Positions 61,848 through 64,000 of a stretch of DNA of 64,000 nucleotides are shown piece after piece. The notes beneath the pieces are model-generated. The model did not search any database, was not told the origin of the DNA, and was given only the letters and a program-made list of their open reading frames with translations. Numbering within the stretch: the first letter of the stretch is position 1; each line of letters opens with the position of its first letter. Position numbers and translations under genes: made by a program. This DNA is from Telluria antibiotica (lineage in GTDB: Bacteria > Pseudomonadota > Gammaproteobacteria > Burkholderiales > Burkholderiaceae_D): positions 124,001-188,000 of the forward strand of contig NZ_JAAQOM010000001.1 of the NCBI RefSeq assembly GCF_011682055.1. The letters run 5' to 3'.

Positions 61848-61914
61848 GCGCATCTCCTGTCGGTGGTGGGCCTGCTACCTTACCAGAGCCGCCGCCGCGA
61901 AGTTGCGCACAAAC

Positions 61915-63345
61915 TCACGGCGCCCCTTCCTCGCCCACGCGCACGACGTGCAGCAGGTTCGTGCGTCCCGGCCGGCCGGACGGGAAGCCCGCCACCACGA
62001 CGACGTCGTCGCCGGCGTCGGCCAGGCCGTGGAAGCGCGCCGCCGCAACGCCGTCCGCCACCATGCGATCGAACCCTTCCGCTTCCTGGAACGCCACCGG
62101 GTGCACGCCCCACACGAGCGCCAACCGGCGGGCGATCGCGCTGTGCGGCGTCAGCGCGAGGATAGGCGCGGACGGCCGCTCGCGGCTCGCACGCAGGCAC
62201 GTGGCGCCGCCGGACGTGTACGTGACCGTCGCGGCCGGAGCCAGCAGGTTCGTCACGCGGCGCAGCGCACAACAGATGGCGTCCGCAGTCGTCTTGTCGG
62301 CGCTCTGGTGGCTCGCGTCCAGGCCGTCGCGCCAGCGCGGGTCCTGCTCGACTTCGCGGATCACGTCGTCCATCACGGCCACCGATTGCACCGGATACTG
62401 GCCGGACGCCGATTCGGCCGACAGCATGACGGCGTCGGCGCCCTCGTAGATGGCGGTCGCGACGTCGGACACTTCCGCGCGCGTGGGCACGGGTGCGGCC
62501 GTCATCGATTCCAGCATCTGCGTGGCGACGACGACGGGACGCCCGGCCGCACGCGCGGCATGCACGATCCGGCGCTGCAGCACCGGCACCTGCTGCGGCG
62601 GCAGTTCGACGCCCAAGTCGCCGCGCGCGACCATGATGCCGTCCGCGAGCTGCACGATGCCGTCCAGCGCATCGATGGCGGCCGGCTTTTCCAGCTTCGC
62701 CATGATCCACGCGCGGTCGCCGATCAGGCCGCGCGCCTCGACGATGTCCTCGGGGCGTTGCACGAACGACAGCGCGACCCAGTCGACGCCCAGCTCGAGG
62801 CCGAACGCGAGGTCGGCGCGGTCCTTCGCGGTCAGCGGGGAAATCGGCAGCACGACGCCGGGCACGTTGACGCCCTTGCGGTCCGACAGCGCGCCGCCCG
62901 CCATCACGGTCGTCTCGGCGAAGTCCGCGCCACAGGCGTCGACGCGCAGGCGCAGCTTGCCGTCGTCCAGCAGCAGGTCGGTGCCGGGCCGCAGCGCCGC
63001 GAAGATCTCGGGATGCGGCATGCCGGCGCGCGTGGCGTCGCCTTCTTGCGGATCGAGGTCGAGGCGGAAGCGGCTGCCCGTCTCCAGCATGGCGCGGCCG
63101 CCGGCCATGCGGCCCACGCGCAGCTTCGGGCCTTGCAGATCCATCAGGATGCCGATGGGGCGGCCGATGTCGCGCTCGACGTTGCGGATCGCGTGGTAGC
63201 GCGCGGCGTGGTCGTCGTGGCTGCCGTGGCTGAAGTTCAGGCGGAACACGTCGGCGCCGGCGAGCGCCAGCGCGTAGATCTGGTCGGGAGTGGAACTGGA
63301 AGGGCCGAGTGTGGCCAGGATGCGGGCACGGCGTTGGCGTAGCAT
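61915..63345 (-). CDS. pyk: Pyruvate kinase
   Basis: 476 residues. It converts PEP and ADP to pyruvate and ATP. Motifs include RRARILATLGPSSS near the start, FRLNFSHGSHDDHAARY, ILMDLQGPKLRVG, the K+/Mg region IMAKLEKPAAIDALDGI, MVARGDLGVELPPQQVP and DAVMLSAESASGQYPV. It lies immediately downstream of the glycerate kinase gene on the same strand, the arrangement found with hydroxypyruvate/glycerate (ttuD-ttuE type) clusters. Confidence 0.95.
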   Translation of the reverse strand: MLRQRRARILATLGPSSSTPDQIYALALAGADVFRLNFSHGSHDDHAARYHAIRNVERDIGRPIGILMDLQGPKLRVGRMAGGRAMLETGSRFRLDLDPQEGDATRAGMPHPEIFAALRPGTDLLLDDGKLRLRVDACGADFAETTVMAGGALSDRKGVNVPGVVLPISPLTAKDRADLAFGLELGVDWVALSFVQRPEDIVEARGLIGDRAWIMAKLEKPAAIDALDGIVQLADGIMVARGDLGVELPPQQVPVLQRRIVHAARAAGRPVVVATQMLESMTAAPVPTRAEVSDVATAIYEGADAVMLSAESASGQYPVQSVAVMDDVIREVEQDPRWRDGLDASHQSADKTTADAICCALRRVTNLLAPAATVTYTSGGATCLRASRERPSAPILALTPHSAIARRLALVWGVHPVAFQEAEGFDRMVADGVAAARFHGLADAGDDVVVVAGFPSGRPGRTNLLHVVRVGEEGAP

Positions 63346-63370
63346 GGGCTGTCCTAGTAATCGGGTAATT

Positions 63371-63437
63371 CGGGGTCAGAGCACGAATTTCATACTCGGG
63401 GTCAGAGAGCGAGTTTCACGAGTGCGCTCTGACCCCG
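63371..63437. repeat. Short GGGGTCAGAG direct/inverted repeat
   Basis: CGGGGTCAGAGNNCGANTTTCA occurs at 63371-63392 and 63397-63418, with an inverted CTCTGACCCCG at 63427-63437. It fills the gap between the pyruvate kinase start and the glycerate kinase stop. Repeats of this kind are dispersed in related genomes, but copies elsewhere cannot be checked here. Confidence 0.7.
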
Positions 63438-63454
63438 ACTGATCAAGCGGTGGC

Positions 63455-64000
63455 CTAGGCCACGTAGATCGCGCGAAAATCGTTCACGTTGGTCAAGGTC
63501 GGCCCCGTGATGAGGGAATCGTCCAGCGCGCGGAAAAACGTGTGCGCATCGTTGTTCTCGAGGCTCGCACGCGGCGGCAGGCCGCGTTCCCAGCCGCGCG
63601 CCAGCGTGTCGGGCGTGACGAACGCGCCGGCGATTTCCTCGGCGCCGTCGACGCCGTCCGTGTCGCCGGCCAGCGCGTGGATGCCGGGGGCGCCGTCCAG
63701 CGCAACCGCGAGCGCCAGCAGGAATTCCACGTTGCGCCCGCCGCGGCCGTCGCCGCGGATGGTGACGGTCGTCTCGCCGCCGGACAGCAGCACGCACGGC
63801 CCGGCGACCGGTTGGCCGTGGCGACGCGCCTGCAGGGCGATGCCGGCCATGACCTTGGCCACGTCGCGCGCCTCGCCCTCGATGCTGTCGCCGAGGATCA
63901 GCGGCGTGACGCCGGCCTTGCGGGCGACGTCGGCCGCCGCCTCGAGCGCCATCTGCGGCGAAGCGACGATGTGCGTCGTGACGTTTTCCAGGCGGCGGTT
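63455..64000 (-). CDS. Glycerate 2-kinase (MOFRL/TtuD type), C-terminal part, truncated by window
   Basis: The frame is open to the window edge (NRRLENVTTHIVASPQMALEAA...), so the start lies beyond 64000; ATG 63952 is internal. The visible 181 residues show the MOFRL-type glycerate kinase C-terminus: VLLSGGETTVTIRGDGRGGRNVEFLLALA, HALAGDTDGVDG, GPTLTNVNDFRAIYVA. The enzyme makes 2-phosphoglycerate from glycerate. With pyruvate kinase next in line, this is the lower end of a glyoxylate/tartronate-semialdehyde route. Confidence 0.9.
   Translation of the reverse strand, partial: NRRLENVTTHIVASPQMALEAAADVARKAGVTPLILGDSIEGEARDVAKVMAGIALQARRHGQPVAGPCVLLSGGETTVTIRGDGRGGRNVEFLLALAVALDGAPGIHALAGDTDGVDGAEEIAGAFVTPDTLARGWERGLPPRASLENNDAHTFFRALDDSLITGPTLTNVNDFRAIYVA

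Noticed and set aside
58656..62165. 1169-residue plus-strand frame
   Set aside because: It crosses a TonB receptor, an intergenic gap, a PEP mutase-family gene and the end of pyruvate kinase, all on the other strand with solid motifs. Composition is Arg/His/Ala repeats.
1..64000. CRISPR arrays, tRNA or rRNA genes, transposases, prophage
   Set aside because: I looked for regularly spaced repeats, cloverleaf-like motifs, IS-type terminal repeats with transposase frames and phage proteins and found none that could be supported.

Overview
This is a GC-rich window (roughly two-thirds G+C by eye) with dense genes, many ATGA/GTGA/TGATG start-stop overlaps and frequent GTG/TTG starts. Codon use and gene families (DUF3422, YaiI/YqxD, CirA-type TonB receptors, YbfB/YjiJ MFS, PuuD/PuuE) suggest a beta-proteobacterium of the Oxalobacteraceae, most like Massilia/Telluria. 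That is inference from protein families, not a database match. It reads as a chromosomal segment of a soil or plant-associated scavenger. I see no rRNA, tRNA, CRISPR array, transposase or phage gene.

Layout. 1-8 kb: end of a PHA-synthase-like hydrolase, a small membrane protein, a TauE/SafE exporter, a FecR/DUF6600 secreted protein, a CPBP protease whose 5' end looks frameshifted, a DUF3422 protein, a FadR-type GntR regulator and a YaiI-type protein. 8-14 kb: a large TonB receptor, an orphan Imm33-like protein with a membrane protein, then a less GC-rich islet with a small secreted HExxH protein and a broken DUF2059-like gene. 14-20.6 kb: a trans-4-hydroxy-L-proline catabolic cluster (epimerase, PAS-AraC regulator, deaminase of the DapA family, three-subunit dehydrogenase, prolidase). 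20.5-32.6 kb: a pectin/rhamnogalacturonan locus (lipoprotein esterase, GH88/105, DUF4861, TonB receptor, CE12 esterase, a GH28-CE8 fusion, a Tat-exported GH28). 32.7-37.2 kb: CorA/ZntB-like transporter, galT, galK and a YghZ-like reductase. 37-43 kb: BASS transporter, a PP2C-kinase fusion beside a formate/nitrite channel, and an FAD monooxygenase. 43-52 kb: purine (urate) catabolism: Tsx-like porin, NCS2 permease, PuuD, HIU hydrolase, GntR regulator, PuuE, a UraD-allantoate amidohydrolase fusion and an M20 hydrolase. 52-61 kb: a palindromic repeat, a cytochrome-b-like membrane protein plus P450, a TetR-MFS pair with tandem operators, a DUF1444 protein, an AraC regulator and a TonB receptor. 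61-64 kb: PEP-mutase-family protein, pyruvate kinase and glycerate kinase (cut by the window end).

How the parts fit. Hydroxyproline (from extensins and arabinogalactan proteins), galacturonan/rhamnogalacturonan and galactose are all plant-cell-wall products, so 14-37 kb reads as a cell-wall utilisation region. The strongest unexplained signal is a shared 11-bp palindrome TGGTCCGACCA. It lies beside the promoter of the distant GntR gene (6.7 kb) and inside the promoters of the GH88 operon (21.66 kb) and of the pectin TonB receptor operon (24.48 kb). In both of the latter it overlaps a TAGAAT -10 box placed 17 bp from a -35 box. This links the GntR gene to the pectin locus as its probable regulator. 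A second regulatory set, GTGTATACAC-type palindromes around 46.8 and 47.3 kb, probably serves the GntR regulator of the urate genes. Pyruvate kinase and glycerate kinase at the right edge could take up glyoxylate carbon released by purine breakdown.
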